Assembly (NCBI GenBank): GCA_022614735.1
Contig: JAKEHZ010000236.1
Location: 1 to 16,165 of the forward strand
Length of the DNA stretch: 16,165 nt
Direction: 5' to 3'
Source: Acidobacteriota bacterium
GTDB lineage: Bacteria; Acidobacteriota; Blastocatellia; RBC074
The position numbers and the translations under genes were made by a program. Below are positions 15,104 through 16,165 of this stretch, piece by piece (position 1 is the first letter of the stretch; the number at the start of each line of letters is the position of its first letter). The notes under the pieces were generated by a model, which saw only the letters and a program-made list of their open reading frames with translations, ran no database searches and had not been told where the DNA came from.

Positions 15104-15961
15104 TCACCTGCCAAATCGGGTTTTCACTAATGGATCGTCAGGTAATCGTGACGTGTTGTAATACTGCAACAGGTCGCGCATCGCGATCGTGCGGTATCCG
15201 TTTTGCTTGAGATAGTTCATGTACTCGCGGAAAGCCTCAGCCGGCGTATTAACCCAGGGATGACTTATATCCGGCACCCCGTGAAACTGCAGCACTACGA
15301 CTTCACCCGGCCTTGCGCTCGAGATCACTCTTTTAAAATGCTCAAGTGTCCAGGCTGGGTATGCATCACCCGTTGTCGGAATCAGAAGTGGATGATGTTT
15401 TGTTACATCGAGTGCCGGGCCCACCTGAATCGCACCGTATGGCACTTCCGGTTGCATCCCACGTCGCGCCAATTTATATCCGTGGCGACGGAGTTGCGCA
15501 ATGGCCTCCGGTCCAAATGCGTTCCCGCACCATGCAAAGCTCACCGGTTTCGGTACCCCAACTCTAGCGAGCTCCTTTTCGACCATCTGGAGTTCTTCGC
15601 CGAGCTTTGCTCCATTCTCGGCCTTGCCGAAGTTGGAGTGAGTCCAGCTATGGTTTCCGATTTCGAACCCCATACGGTAGAGCTCGGCTGTTTCCTCCCA
15701 CGTCAGAAAGTACGACTTATCCTTCATCCAGGACTGGGTAATGAAGAAGGTAGCCTGAAATCCCAGTTGCTTTAGTAACGGTGCCACCACCGTAAGCTGT
15801 GACTTCACCGCATCGTCGAATGTGAGTACAATCGTCTTTGGCGGAATCTCTGCGGCAGGTATTTTTGAGGCTTCGCGATTATTTGGCGAAGCTCCCTGCG
15901 GCAATCCGGCAATGATGGTAGATACCATCAAAAGTAGCAACAGAATAATTTTCTTAAGCAT
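15104..15961 (-). CDS. Secreted or membrane-anchored polysaccharide deacetylase (NodB homology domain, CE4 type)
   Basis: A 285-residue protein with an N-terminal hydrophobic segment (MLKKIILLLLLMVSTIIAG) acting as signal peptide or anchor. The NodB domain shows TFDD (47-50; catalytic Asp49, metal-binding Asp50), the metal motif HSWTH with His104 and His108, and LQFHG with the catalytic-base His227. The usual motif 3 (RxPY) is replaced by FAWCGNAFG, so the canonical arginine is absent; the variant occurs in some family members but may change substrate. CE4 enzymes remove N-acetyl or O-acetyl groups from peptidoglycan, chitin oligomers or xylan. I choose the ATG at 15961; the frame continues 26 codons upstream into the hairpin cluster, and that N-terminus would precede the signal peptide with charged sequence. 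It is followed by the PPOX-fold gene after 14 bases. No strong Shine-Dalgarno site is visible. Confidence 0.87.
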   Translation of the reverse strand: MLKKIILLLLLMVSTIIAGLPQGASPNNREASKIPAAEIPPKTIVLTFDDAVKSQLTVVAPLLKQLGFQATFFITQSWMKDKSYFLTWEETAELYRMGFEIGNHSWTHSNFGKAENGAKLGEELQMVEKELARVGVPKPVSFAWCGNAFGPEAIAQLRRHGYKLARRGMQPEVPYGAIQVGPALDVTKHHPLLIPTTGDAYPAWTLEHFKRVISSARPGEVVVLQFHGVPDISHPWVNTPAEAFREYMNYLKQNGYRTIAMRDLLQYYNTSRLPDDPLVKTRFGR

Positions 15962-16026
15962 GTTATTCACGTTAGAGCCTGTTATTAACTTTGGGTTCGG
16001 CTCTTTGAAAACGACCTTTTCCCTAG

Positions 16027-16148
16027 CCCAGCCGTTCACGGCTGGGTAGCGATACGCATAATCTCTAAGCCCGGTTCACCGGGCTTATCAGCAGGCTTCA
16101 GCCACAAGTTTGGCTAAAGCCGAATGGGGAAGGGCGTTGAAACGCCCT
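16027..16148. repeat. Cluster of four short hairpins, REP-like, upstream of the polysaccharide deacetylase
   Basis: Four compact hairpins follow each other: CCCAGCCG/CGGCTGGG with loop TTCA (16027-16046); TAAGCCCGG/CCGGGCTTA with loop TTCA (16066-16087); GGCTTCAGCCA pairing with TGGCTAAAGCC with one mismatch and loop CAAGTT (16094-16121); AGGGCGT/ACGCCCT with loop TGAA (16131-16148). Three of four share the loop TTCA or its complement, so they look like variants of one motif. They occupy the 5' side of the deacetylase gene, where extragenic palindromes of the REP type are often found. No RAYT transposase is in the window, and the cluster may continue past its end. Confidence 0.85.
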
Positions 16149-16165
16149 CCGATGTTTTCCATGAC

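Overview
The window looks like chromosomal DNA of a free-living, Gram-negative-type bacterium. Genes are of moderate GC with good Shine-Dalgarno sites (AGGAGG type). Secreted TolB-like/S9 peptidases with Sec signal peptides, a ceramidase-type hydrolase, a PIG-L deacetylase and PPC-like repeats, together with heptad-phased palindromes in the gaps, remind me most of Acidobacteriota (Blastocatellia-like). That assignment is an inference from gene content; there is no rRNA or marker gene in the window.

Layout. 1-402 is the 3' end of a secreted or surface protein with ~110-residue tandem repeats. 538-3097 holds two minus-strand genes: a ceramidase-like hydrolase and a 3-hydroxyisobutyrate-dehydrogenase-family reductase, separated by a 355-base gap filled with nested inverted repeats. 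3353-10128 holds three consecutive plus-strand paralogues of secreted S9 serine peptidases, all with intact Ser-Asp-His triads, the first with a 16-glycine tract. 10412-14542 is a plus-strand metabolic run: PIG-L deacetylase, FabG-like SDR, AMACR-like CaiB/BaiF protein and a zinc alcohol dehydrogenase. 14568-15961 is a minus-strand pair, convergent with that run: a polysaccharide deacetylase followed by a flavin-binding PPOX-fold protein. The final ~140 bases are a cluster of short hairpins upstream of the deacetylase.

How the genes work together. The S9 peptidases would cut peptides outside the cytoplasm. The ceramidase-like enzyme and polysaccharide deacetylase would act on lipids and glycans at the envelope or outside the cell. 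The SDR, CoA-transferase/racemase and ADH fit acyl-CoA, alcohol or branched-chain metabolism, but no complete pathway is visible.

The most unusual content is between the genes. Six of the seven intergenic gaps longer than 100 bases and bounded by complete genes, plus the upstream gap at the right edge, show something repetitive; five of the internal gaps contain long, often perfect inverted repeats. Many of these are assembled from 7- or 9-base words (AATCCGC, CAGTTTT, AAATTTG-like, CGAAACAAG, CGGAACAAA, AAAAAAGGC). Their sequences differ from gap to gap while the architecture is alike. Arms differ by whole words, and some elements are nested. I found no phage, transposase, CRISPR array, tRNA or rRNA. 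The palindromes are the best candidate here for an undescribed system, though their function cannot be read from the sequence.
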